Assembly: GCA_903905065.1 (NCBI GenBank) | Contig: CAIVEW010000077.1 | Span: 1 to 44,377, forward strand | DNA length: 44,377 nt | Origin: an uncultured Bacteroidota bacterium | GTDB taxonomy: Bacteria; Bacteroidota; Bacteroidia; Chitinophagales; Chitinophagaceae | Reading direction: 5' to 3' | In this document: positions 1 through 8,025 of the stretch, piece after piece | How the letters are laid out: each line of letters opens with the position of its first letter | How positions within the stretch are numbered: the first letter of the stretch is position 1 | Position numbers and translations under genes: made by a program | The notes under the pieces: model-generated | What the model saw: only the letters and a program-made list of their open reading frames with translations | Database searches by the model: none | Told to the model about the DNA's origin: nothing

Positions 1-115
1 CCGACATGTCTCAAATTTACGCCGAAACTATTGCCTGTATTGACTTATGCCTTATTTTATTTATGCACACCAAATGTGGAAAAACGCACCTGACATTTAG
101 TTTTTAAACAAAATA

Positions 116-142
116 GGAGGGTGCCCTTTTGAGACACCCTCC
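116..142 (-). terminator. Hairpin terminator after the lipoprotein gene
   Basis: A perfect 8-bp inverted repeat (GGAGGGTG at 116-123, CACCCTCC at 135-142) lies 25 bp past the stop codon of the leftward lipoprotein gene. Read on the minus strand, the stem is followed by a T-rich stretch (TATTTTGTTT). This fits a Rho-independent terminator. Confidence 0.6.
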
Positions 143-167
143 ACCGAATTAACCAAAATGAAATCTT

Positions 168-1022
168 TTACCACAAACTAATATTGTAAGTATGTGAGCC
201 TATCGTCAGTTGGGCTTCCGCATCGCAGTTCCCGGTACCATAGTCAAGTATGTGCGGACTAGATGCGAAACTGGTACTCGAAATATCTATTGTCCCCGCC
301 TCGATAAATGGACAGTTGTTAGCTACCTGCAGCGGACTGGTAATATCAAAAGTGAACACATGGCCGTTGGCTCGGGTGAGCGTCGTGGTCCCGGTGATCA
401 GGTACTGGTCATCACTGCGGTCTGCGGTAGAATAGCCCGCCTGCCATGTGCGTACGCGGTTGCCAACCCATGTGATAACGCTGTCTCCGCCGATATTCAG
501 GGAGTCATTCACAGTTACGTTATAGTACACCTGGCCGCTGCTATTGGTGCCCATGTTGGTTACCGTTTTACTACCCATTAACTGATTGTCGTTTACAAAA
601 TAGTTACTGTAACTGATCGTATGCGTGCTGCCGCTGTCTTTGTAGTGGCCGGAATAGGTTACGATTATTTCACCCCGCCTGTTTTTGAAGTCAAGGCAAG
701 TACAATTGGTTGTGCCGAAATTGATCGTTAACACATGGGGTGTTACCGAGGTATCATTCGTAACCATCGCACATCCGCCGATCGTTGTTCCCGTTGTTCG
801 CAGATTAGACCCGCTGGTTGCTGCTGCGGCATCTGCAATGGATATCACATCGTTACTCGTTTGTTCCGCCTTGGCCGCGTCCGATGCGTAGCCTCCGTTG
901 TCGTCTGCGCTGCTCAATGCCGGCGAACTGTTGTTGTTGGTGTCCCGCTTGCACGCTGCAAGCGTAAACACGGAAGCCGCTACTATTAATGCGCTTTTTC
1001 TCAAAATTGTCTGGTATCTCAT
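168..1022 (-). CDS. Hypothetical lipoprotein
   Basis: Likely an outer-membrane or periplasmic lipoprotein of unknown function. The 284-residue product starts with a positively charged, hydrophobic signal ending in the lipobox LAAC near residue 24, followed by a Lys/Arg/Asp and Asn/Ser-rich linker typical of exported Bacteroidota lipoproteins. The rest is rich in Thr, Ser and beta-prone residues with a few cysteines (GGC, NCTC, NNC, GNC), suggesting a disulfide-supported beta-sandwich. I recognise no catalytic motif. It stands alone, divergent from the metal transporter, with its own terminator. The export assignment is well supported; the function is not known. Confidence 0.75.
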   Translation of the reverse strand: MRYQTILRKSALIVAASVFTLAACKRDTNNNSSPALSSADDNGGYASDAAKAEQTSNDVISIADAAAATSGSNLRTTGTTIGGCAMVTNDTSVTPHVLTINFGTTNCTCLDFKNRRGEIIVTYSGHYKDSGSTHTISYSNYFVNDNQLMGSKTVTNMGTNSSGQVYYNVTVNDSLNIGGDSVITWVGNRVRTWQAGYSTADRSDDQYLITGTTTLTRANGHVFTFDITSPLQVANNCPFIEAGTIDISSTSFASSPHILDYGTGNCDAEAQLTIGSHTYNISLW

Positions 1023-1207
1023 GGCTTTATGTTTTATGGTTCTAAGACTTTTGTTTCAAAAAAAAGTTTAAATAAACTTAGTGCCAGCCGGTACATGGCG
1101 CAAAAAAGATGGCATGATATATGACCGTGCCGGCGGCGGTATGGTATTTGTTATTTAACATTCTGGGTCTTCGGGCAAAACTTGCTGATAACCATTATCT
1201 TTAAACT

Positions 1208-2485
1208 ATGGCGAAGATCAATAAGGCCGTTCTGATCATAAAAAAGGTCCTGAAGATCCTTGGCCCCGGCCTTATCACCGGTGCCAGCGATGACGATCCA
1301 TCGGGTATTGCCACTTATTCGCAGGCCGGTGCACAATATGGCCTTTCCACACTGTGGACCGCGTGGATCACTTTCCCGTTAATGGCTTCCATACAGGAGA
1401 TGTGCGCCCGCATCGGGCTGGCCACTTCCAAGGGATTGACAACCATATTGAAAATGCACTACCCAAGATGGGTCATGTACCTGATGGTGCTGTTCAGTTT
1501 TCCTGCTATCGTAATGAATATTGGAGCAGACATAGCGGGCATGGGTGCTGTTGCTAATCTAATTGTCCCAAAGGTGAAAGCAGAATATTTCAGTGTTGGT
1601 TTTACCGTTGTGCTGTTGATCTGCATCATTCTGTTCCCTTATCGTAAGATCGCCGCAATACTTAAATATCTGGCAATGGTGCTCCTCGTATATTTCATTG
1701 TTCCTTTCCTTGCCAGAACTGATTGGTTTGCAGTTCTTAAAGCTACGGTTGTACCACACATTGATCTGAACAAAGACTTCCTCGGTATACTTGTTGCCAT
1801 ACTTGGTACAACTATCTCGCCGTATCTTTTCTTCTGGCAGACAGATATGGAAGTGGAAGAACTTCAGGAAAAACAAAAAAAGCAAAAAACCATGTTGGTT
1901 GTTAGCCGCCGTATGTTCCAGGATATGCGCGCAGATGTAAATATCGGCATGTTATTTTCTAATCTGGTTATGTTCTTTATTATACTGACCGCAGGTACGG
2001 TGCTGGCTGCCGGTGGTGTTCATAAAATAGATACAGTGGAACAGGCCGCAAGCGCACTGAAGCCATTGGCAGGACAAGGCGCTTACTATTTGTTTGCGGC
2101 GGGCGTGATTGGAACAGGCTTCCTCGCCATCCCGGTATTGAGTGGTGCATTGTCTTATATTTTTTCGGAAACCTTTGGTTGGGAGATGGGTCTTGACAAA
2201 AAGTTCCATGAAGCCAAAGGGTTTTACATTATAATAGGCATATCCTTGCTCGCCGGGCTTTCCATGAACTACTTTGGTATCAGCCCCATAAAGGCGTTGC
2301 TGTACTCCGCGATCTTGTATGGGTTAACGGCACCTGTGATCATAGCGATCATACTCCATATCTGCAATAACAAAAAAATAATGGAAGACCATGTAAATGG
2401 AAAACGGTCCAATATTCTTGGCGCGCTAACGCTTGTGCTCATGACGGTTGCCGCGATAGCAATGCTGTACTTTCAGTTTTTTTAA
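1208..2485 (+). CDS. Nramp-family divalent metal transporter, non-canonical
   Basis: An integral inner-membrane transporter of the Nramp/SLC11 fold, 425 residues with about eleven hydrophobic segments. The first helix carries GPGLITGASDDDPSG, matching the Nramp signature position, but the canonical DPGN reads DPSG. In the sixth helix the canonical MPHN region reads TTISPYLFFWQ, so the metal-coordinating methionine and the HN pair are absent. In canonical members these residues bind Mn2+ or Fe2+ and select against Mg2+ and Ca2+. The family call is firm, the substrate is not: it could be an Nramp-related Mg2+ transporter or another divergent clade. It is monocistronic; the next gene faces it. 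Confidence 0.85.
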   Translation: MAKINKAVLIIKKVLKILGPGLITGASDDDPSGIATYSQAGAQYGLSTLWTAWITFPLMASIQEMCARIGLATSKGLTTILKMHYPRWVMYLMVLFSFPAIVMNIGADIAGMGAVANLIVPKVKAEYFSVGFTVVLLICIILFPYRKIAAILKYLAMVLLVYFIVPFLARTDWFAVLKATVVPHIDLNKDFLGILVAILGTTISPYLFFWQTDMEVEELQEKQKKQKTMLVVSRRMFQDMRADVNIGMLFSNLVMFFIILTAGTVLAAGGVHKIDTVEQAASALKPLAGQGAYYLFAAGVIGTGFLAIPVLSGALSYIFSETFGWEMGLDKKFHEAKGFYIIIGISLLAGLSMNYFGISPIKALLYSAILYGLTAPVIIAIILHICNNKKIMEDHVNGKRSNILGALTLVLMTVAAIAMLYFQFF

Positions 2486-2493
2486 TGAAGCGT

Positions 2494-2865
2494 CTATTGT
2501 AACGTTTCAATTTCTTGTCCGAATTGCAACATAAAGCCATTATTGTCTTTTATTGCAAACTCCCTCATCCCGTACTCAAAGTTGTCGATCGGGTAAATGA
2601 TCTCTACTTTGTCTTTCAATTCATTCCACAGTGCATTAATTTCATCTGTTCGTATATAAAAGCTACCGGTAAATTTTGGCCTGTCATAAGGCATATGCTC
2701 GTTAGGCGCAGCGAGCATAAAAACAACAGTGTCCCTGGAAATAGACGCCCATTGCCATTCATCGGAGGAGTTGTCGCAGGTAAAGCCAAGCACTTCGGTA
2801 TAGAAGGTCACTGTCTGCTTTATGTCCGGGACCCACAGCATGGGTGTTAATTCGAGAAATCGCAT
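2494..2865 (-). CDS. VOC (glyoxalase/bleomycin-resistance) family protein
   Basis: A small cytosolic protein of 123 residues with the vicinal oxygen chelate fold. The N-terminal half has the usual pattern of a first strand (LTPMLWVPDIKQTVTFY) leading into FYTEVLGF, and the C-terminal half ends in the metal-site-bearing strand pattern FAIKDNNGFMLQFGQE. Members are dioxygenases, isomerases, glyoxalases or antibiotic-binding proteins, and sequence alone does not say which. It converges with the metal transporter, 8 bp apart, and is divergent from the DUF1800 gene, with about 90 bp between the two start codons. Confidence 0.8.
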   Translation of the reverse strand: MRFLELTPMLWVPDIKQTVTFYTEVLGFTCDNSSDEWQWASISRDTVVFMLAAPNEHMPYDRPKFTGSFYIRTDEINALWNELKDKVEIIYPIDNFEYGMREFAIKDNNGFMLQFGQEIETLQ

Positions 2866-2953
2866 GTTATATATTTGTCTGTAAAAATACCGTTTTTAAG
2901 CAGGCTAAACTTTGGCAAATCCTGGAGGTCTAACCAGCAGTGACTTTTTTTAT

Positions 2954-4384
2954 ATGGATTTACAGCAGCAAAATAAATTGCTTTATTCACGCGCAGGTTT
3001 TGGTATTTCGCTCAATGAGTTTGCGAACCCGTTGCCGATAGATAAGGCTGTCGAAAACCTTTTTCCAAAGGTTGTGCCCGGTGCGTTGGAAATGATAACC
3101 GAAGAGGAATGGGCCAGGAACAGCCCTAATGCATTGAAAGCTATGGATGATGAAGCCGACCGGAAGGAGATGAAAAAGGAGTTCAGGGCGCGTACTAAGG
3201 ATATGAACCTGCTTTGGATGCAAGCTATGGTGGATTCCAGTTTTCCGCTCCTTGAAAAAGTGTCGTTGTTCTGGCACGGACATTTTGCCACACACATCAA
3301 CAACCCTTATTACGACCAGAAGCTGCTGGATGTGATCCGGAAAAATGCCCTTGGCAATTTTGGCGATATGCTGCGCGGGGTATCGAAAAGCTCGGCAATG
3401 CTGCAATTCCTGAATAACAGGCAAAACAAGAAGCAACATCCCAATGAAAACTTTGCGCGCGAAGTGATGGAGCTCTTTACTTTAGGACGCGGCCACTACA
3501 CGGAGGACGATATAAAGGAAGCGGCGCGTGCCTTTACTGGTTGGGCCTTTGATGGTCAGGGTGCTTTTGTTTTCAGGCCGAAGCAACACGATGAAGGAGA
3601 AAAAACGTTCTTAGGCAAGCGGGGCAATTTCGATGGCGATGATATTCTGAACATGCTGCTGGAACAAAAACAAACCGCCATTTTCATTACTCAGAAAGTC
3701 TACCGGTTCTTCGTGAGCGACGAAAAAATCGATGACAAGCGGGCGAGGAAACTGTCGACAGATTTTTACAACAGAAATTATGACATTGCCAGCCTGCTGC
3801 GTAATATTTTTACTGCCGACTGGTTTTACGATGATAGCATCCCAGGCGCTAAGATAAAATCACCTGTGGAACTTTTGGTAGGGTATCAGCGTCTGATACC
3901 CATGCAGTTCGGGAATCACAAGACGATTCTGAACCTGCAACGGGTACTTGGACAATACCTGTTCAATCCACCGAATGTTGCCGGCTGGCCGGGCGGTACC
4001 ACTTGGATCGACAGTTCCTCGCTGGTAACCCGTATGAGGCTACCGGAAGCGTTCTTTTTGTCAAAGGAGTTGAATCTCAGTTTAAAGGAATCGGATGCAG
4101 AAATGGCTCAGTCCCATCGGGAGCCGGTGACCATGGAAACACAGCCAGTAAAGCCATTCCGTGTAGGCAAGGCGGACGCCGACTGGAGCGCATACATTGC
4201 TTTTTGGAGGCAATACAAAAAAGAAGAGTTGCCACAGGCTATCGCCGCATACCTCTTGCCTGTGCCGCTAACACAACAGCAGGTAGCGCAGGTAACTTCG
4301 TTTGCTGATAATGACGATATTGATGAACTCATAAAGAGCCTGACAATACTATTTATGGAATTGCCGGAATACCAGTTAACCTGA
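2954..4384 (+). CDS. DUF1800 family protein
   Basis: A member of the large DUF1800 family, 476 residues from the ATG used here. A TTG 42 bp upstream is in frame, but the family normally begins close to a motif like LLYSRAGFG, present at residues 8-16 from this ATG. Other family landmarks are FWHGHFAT (residues about 100-107), NENFAREVMELFTLGRG, AARAFTGW and PNVAGWPGG. DUF1800 proteins are nearly always encoded beside a DUF1501 partner, as here. The biochemical role is unproven; proposals include an exported complex with its partner. I see no clear signal peptide, so export, if it occurs, may depend on the Tat-bearing partner. Confidence 0.85.
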   Translation: MDLQQQNKLLYSRAGFGISLNEFANPLPIDKAVENLFPKVVPGALEMITEEEWARNSPNALKAMDDEADRKEMKKEFRARTKDMNLLWMQAMVDSSFPLLEKVSLFWHGHFATHINNPYYDQKLLDVIRKNALGNFGDMLRGVSKSSAMLQFLNNRQNKKQHPNENFAREVMELFTLGRGHYTEDDIKEAARAFTGWAFDGQGAFVFRPKQHDEGEKTFLGKRGNFDGDDILNMLLEQKQTAIFITQKVYRFFVSDEKIDDKRARKLSTDFYNRNYDIASLLRNIFTADWFYDDSIPGAKIKSPVELLVGYQRLIPMQFGNHKTILNLQRVLGQYLFNPPNVAGWPGGTTWIDSSSLVTRMRLPEAFFLSKELNLSLKESDAEMAQSHREPVTMETQPVKPFRVGKADADWSAYIAFWRQYKKEELPQAIAAYLLPVPLTQQQVAQVTSFADNDDIDELIKSLTILFMELPEYQLT

Positions 4385-4401
4385 TTTTTTTTGAATTTTG
4401 A

Positions 4402-4420
4402 ACCTGCCCGGCAGGCAGGT
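4402..4420. repeat. CCTGCC/GGCAGG palindromic repeat, copy 1
   Basis: ACCTGCC and GGCAGGT form an inverted repeat around a 5-nt centre between the DUF1800 and DUF1501 genes. It is one of six related palindromes in the window. On both sides lie A/T-rich words (TTTTTGAATTTTGA before, ACTTTTGAATTTT after) that look like one older repeat split by the palindrome. Confidence 0.7.
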
Positions 4421-4442
4421 TTTAACTTTTGAATTTTAAACT

Positions 4443-5645
4443 ATGTCCATTTCACGCAGAAAATTCATCCAGCTTAGTTCACTGGCAAGCGCATCGCTGA
4501 TGGTGCCGGAGTTCCTAAAGGGTTTTGAATATCGCCCTGCCGCACTTAGCAAGGGTAATAAGGCACTGGTAGTAGTGCAGTTGTCGGGTGGTAATGACGG
4601 GCTTAATACGATCATTCCCTACCGCAACGATATTTATTACAAGAGCAGGCCGAAGATAGGTATTCAAAGGAGCGATGCGTTGGCGCTGACGGATGATGTA
4701 GGCATAAACCCTTCGTTGAAAAATGTAAAGCAGCTGTATGACGAAGGCCATGTGAGTATCATAAATGGGGTAGGGTACCCGCACCCTGACCGGTCGCACT
4801 TCAGGAGTATGGATATATGGCAGTCGGGCAGCACAGCAGCAGAGATAGTAACCAGCGGTTGGCTGGGCCGCTACCTCGACAATGCGTGTGCGGGTTGTAA
4901 TGTACATGATGCAATGGCCATAGAAGTTGACGATACACTTAGCCTTGCTATGAAAGGCGAAAACAATAAGGCGATAGCAGTACGGGACATAAACAGGTTT
5001 CACGAGGCTGCTGCTAACAACTATTTCAAAAAACTGGCTGCCCATAGTGATGAGCATGATGCTCATCTTGCAGGCTACTTATATAAAACGCTGCGGGAAA
5101 CAACTTCAGCAGCAGACTATATTTACGACCAAAGTAAAATATATAGCAGCACGCTTGCCTATCCGGATACGCAGATAGGCAAGCGCATGAAGACCATCGG
5201 CTCGCTGATAATATCGGGTTCAGAAACGCAGGTGTACTATGTATCTCACGGTAGCTTTGATACTCATGTTGGCCAAACAGACCGGCAGAATAAATTGTTT
5301 GAGCAATTGGATACTGCATTGGCTGCATTGGTAAGTGATCTGAAAACCAACGGCCGTTTTGAAGATGTGCTCATCATGACGTTTTCGGAATTTGGCAGGC
5401 GTGTGGCTCAGAATGCCAGCGATGGAACGGATCACGGCACTGCCGGCAATATGTTCTTTATTAGTGGCGGCCTCAAAAAAGCGGGGTTATATAACGATAT
5501 TCCCAGCCTCACAGACCTTGATGAAGGTGATCTTATTTATAACACCGATTTCAAGCAGGTATATGCAACTGTTTTGGATAACTGGTTGCAGGCAAATTCA
5601 CAGGATATTCTCCAGAAAAAATATGAGCGGCTTTCGTTTATCTGA
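4443..5645 (+). CDS. DUF1501 family protein with Tat signal
   Basis: A 400-residue member of the DUF1501 family, which belongs to the alkaline-phosphatase-like superfamily. The N-terminus is a twin-arginine signal (SRRKFIQLSS at residues 4-13 followed by a hydrophobic stretch), so export in folded form is predicted. Family landmarks are QLSGGNDGLNTIIPY, HPDRSHFRSMDIWQSG, GWLGRYLD, SHGSFDTHVGQ and SEFGRR followed by DGTDHGTAGNMFF. Its histidines and aspartates resemble metal-binding residues of the superfamily. It sits 58 bp after the DUF1800 gene and the two are probably cotranscribed. The substrate is unknown; the family assignment is firm. Confidence 0.88.
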   Translation: MSISRRKFIQLSSLASASLMVPEFLKGFEYRPAALSKGNKALVVVQLSGGNDGLNTIIPYRNDIYYKSRPKIGIQRSDALALTDDVGINPSLKNVKQLYDEGHVSIINGVGYPHPDRSHFRSMDIWQSGSTAAEIVTSGWLGRYLDNACAGCNVHDAMAIEVDDTLSLAMKGENNKAIAVRDINRFHEAAANNYFKKLAAHSDEHDAHLAGYLYKTLRETTSAADYIYDQSKIYSSTLAYPDTQIGKRMKTIGSLIISGSETQVYYVSHGSFDTHVGQTDRQNKLFEQLDTALAALVSDLKTNGRFEDVLIMTFSEFGRRVAQNASDGTDHGTAGNMFFISGGLKKAGLYNDIPSLTDLDEGDLIYNTDFKQVYATVLDNWLQANSQDILQKKYERLSFI

Positions 5646-5807
5646 TAACGTGGGCACATTTACTGCGATTGGGCTTACTTTCATCAGCATGATTTCTTAA
5701 GCCACAATGGAAGCGGAAATTGGAATTCTGACTTTCCCTTCGGCGTTCGGATCTGGATTTCTTTTTGCGATTTGGAATTTGCCTTTTTGGAATTTCTATT
5801 GAATTCC

Positions 5808-7748
5808 CTATTTGCTTCGAAGCGATTTGAACACCACCGTGTTGTGCTTCTTAAGTATCTCGCGCTCCATTTGTCGCAATTCTATGAACTTTTTCTGCAT
5901 TACACCTTGTGTCAATGGGTCTGTTTCCTTGCTTAGCTTGGCAGTAAGCTGGTCCTGTATGATCAGTATTTTTTTCAGTTCAAAGTAGGAGAGCGTACTG
6001 TCCACGTCATTTAAATACATCATGGTGTCTGTGTGGGATTCAATGCCGTACTTTTCTTTCCATTTGTGGCTGATATCGGGACGGGGATGCAGTAGCGATG
6101 CCATCTTATCGCGTATGGCCTGGTCTGGATAATTAATGAAGTAGTGTAGTTCCGGTATCTTCCCGAAGCGTCGGTAGTGGTCCATATACTCCACAAACAG
6201 CTTGTGCACCAGCGGGTCTTGCAGCAGGTTGGTCGCCACCCGGCTCTCTATCAGGTCGGCAACACCTTCGTAGCCTTCATATTTTTCATGGCCGTATTCT
6301 ATAAGCACACGCAGCAATTGCCACTCGTGCTGGTCTTCACCGGCCGGGGCGCTTACCTCTGGTTCGTTAGGCAGGTTCAGGCTTTCAGGCCGCGGCAGCG
6401 CTTCTTCTTTTCGCTGGTGCTTCTGCTCATTCTCTATCCGGTCGCGGATGTATTTGTTGACCAGGTTTATCAGCCCCGCTTCATCTACATCCAGCTTGCG
6501 CGCGGCTTCACGGGTATAGTGTGTTTGCAGCGAAAAATCCTCCGCTTTATTGATGCGGGATATGCTCTCTGCAACTTCATTTACCAGTTTTGAGCGTTTT
6601 ACCGGGTCTGTGCCAGCCTCATTCAGCCCCACCTGCAGGCGGAAACTGATTACATCCTGCTTGTGGTCTTTTATATATTCATGAAACTTTGCCGCCCCCG
6701 ATTTTTGTACAAAACTGTCCGGGTCTTCACCCTCTGGCAGCAACACCAGTTGCACATTAAAGCTCTGCGACAGCGCCATATCCAGCCCGCGCAGTGCGGC
6801 CTTAATGCCTGCGGGGTCGCCATCATAAAGTATGGTCAGGTTCTTGGTGAGCTGGCCTATGAGCCGCAACTGGTCTTCCGTTAGCGAGGTGCCGCTACTC
6901 GAAACCACATTTTCCACACCTCCCTGGTGCAGCGATATAACGTCTGTATATCCTTCCACCAGCAGGCACTCATCCTGCTTGCCTATGGCCTGGCGGCTCT
7001 GGTACATGCCATAGAGTACCTTGCTCTTGCTGTATATCTCATTCTCCGGCGAGTTGATGTACTTGGGCGCTTTCTCATTGCTTTTCAGTATTCGCGCGCC
7101 AAAGCCCAGTATGCGCCCCGTCATGCTTTGTATCGGGAAGATCACACGCCCGCGATACACATCATAAAACATTCCGTTACGGTTCTTGGCTAGTCCGGCT
7201 CGTTCCAGCATTTCGGCCTTATAGCCTTTGGCTGTTGCCGCACGGTAGTAGGCATCGCCACTCTCCGGGTTATAACCCAGCCGGAAACGCTCTATAATAT
7301 CCTTACGGAAACCACGCTGCTTGAAGTAGGACATACCTATAAGTTGCCCTTCCTCAGTATTCAGCAGGGTATCATGAAAGTAGCCTGCCGTGAATTCATT
7401 GAGGATACGAAGCCCCTCTTCAGCAAGTTGCTTTTGCTGCTGTTCGGGTGTGCGCTCGCTTTCTTCAAGCGTTATTTTGTAGTGGTCTGCCAGCCATCGT
7501 ATGGCTTCAGGGTAGGTAAGTTTCTCATGTTCCTGCACAAACGTCACCACATTGCCCGCCTTCCCGCAGCCAAAACACTTATAGATACCTTTGGCAGGCG
7601 ACACGTTAAAAGATGGCGTCTTTTCATTGTGGAACGGGCAATTGGCTATATAGTTGGTACCACGTTTTCTCAGTCGCACAAATTGCCCTACCACATCCAC
7701 AATATCGGCACGGTTCATCACTTCCTGTATAGAGGCGGGGGAGATCAT
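5808..7748 (-). CDS. dnaG: DNA primase DnaG
   Basis: Synthesises the RNA primers used by the replicative polymerase, working with the DnaB helicase. The N-terminal CHC2 zinc finger is complete (C37, H40, C58, C61 in the motifs CPFH and CFGCG). A catalytic core follows, with the Toprim motifs LLVEGYTD and ILYDGDPAG, where the acidic residues bind Mg2+. The last 200 residues form the variable helicase-binding part, ending KSLRSK. The frame is open 23 codons further upstream, but primases begin just before a motif such as SIQEVMNRADIVDVV, so the ATG at 7748 is chosen, giving 646 residues. It is monocistronic here. Confidence 0.95.
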   Translation of the reverse strand: MISPASIQEVMNRADIVDVVGQFVRLRKRGTNYIANCPFHNEKTPSFNVSPAKGIYKCFGCGKAGNVVTFVQEHEKLTYPEAIRWLADHYKITLEESERTPEQQQKQLAEEGLRILNEFTAGYFHDTLLNTEEGQLIGMSYFKQRGFRKDIIERFRLGYNPESGDAYYRAATAKGYKAEMLERAGLAKNRNGMFYDVYRGRVIFPIQSMTGRILGFGARILKSNEKAPKYINSPENEIYSKSKVLYGMYQSRQAIGKQDECLLVEGYTDVISLHQGGVENVVSSSGTSLTEDQLRLIGQLTKNLTILYDGDPAGIKAALRGLDMALSQSFNVQLVLLPEGEDPDSFVQKSGAAKFHEYIKDHKQDVISFRLQVGLNEAGTDPVKRSKLVNEVAESISRINKAEDFSLQTHYTREAARKLDVDEAGLINLVNKYIRDRIENEQKHQRKEEALPRPESLNLPNEPEVSAPAGEDQHEWQLLRVLIEYGHEKYEGYEGVADLIESRVATNLLQDPLVHKLFVEYMDHYRRFGKIPELHYFINYPDQAIRDKMASLLHPRPDISHKWKEKYGIESHTDTMMYLNDVDSTLSYFELKKILIIQDQLTAKLSKETDPLTQGVMQKKFIELRQMEREILKKHNTVVFKSLRSK

Positions 7749-7933
7749 CACTGCGAAGATACTTTGATTGAAGGAAACGGTAATAAATAGTGACAATAAT
7801 AGACGTCCTTGAGTCAACCGATTGAGGAATTAATGAATGGGATCGGCATGTTGTTTTATTAACTATTGGTTGTAGTCATCGCCTTTCACGAGCATTGTTT
7901 ATTAAAAAACAGCTCAGGAATAAATTTATTTCA

Positions 7934-7941
7934 TAAATTTG
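7934..7941 (+). promoter_or_regulatory. Possible -7 element for the giant secreted protein
   Basis: TAAATTTG matches the Bacteroidota -7 consensus TAnnTTTG, about 85 bp before the chosen ATG. No TTG at the usual -33 distance is visible, so this is tentative. Confidence 0.3.
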
Positions 7942-8025
7942 GATATAATAAATTGGCGTGAAGATGTGGCATAAAAAATGCTGCGTTGAAAAGGCATGCT
8001 TCTTAACCGGCCCATTGGTTTATTT

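Noticed and set aside
2912-2953. Upstream TTG start for the DUF1800 gene
   Set aside because: The added residues do not resemble the family N-terminus or a signal peptide.
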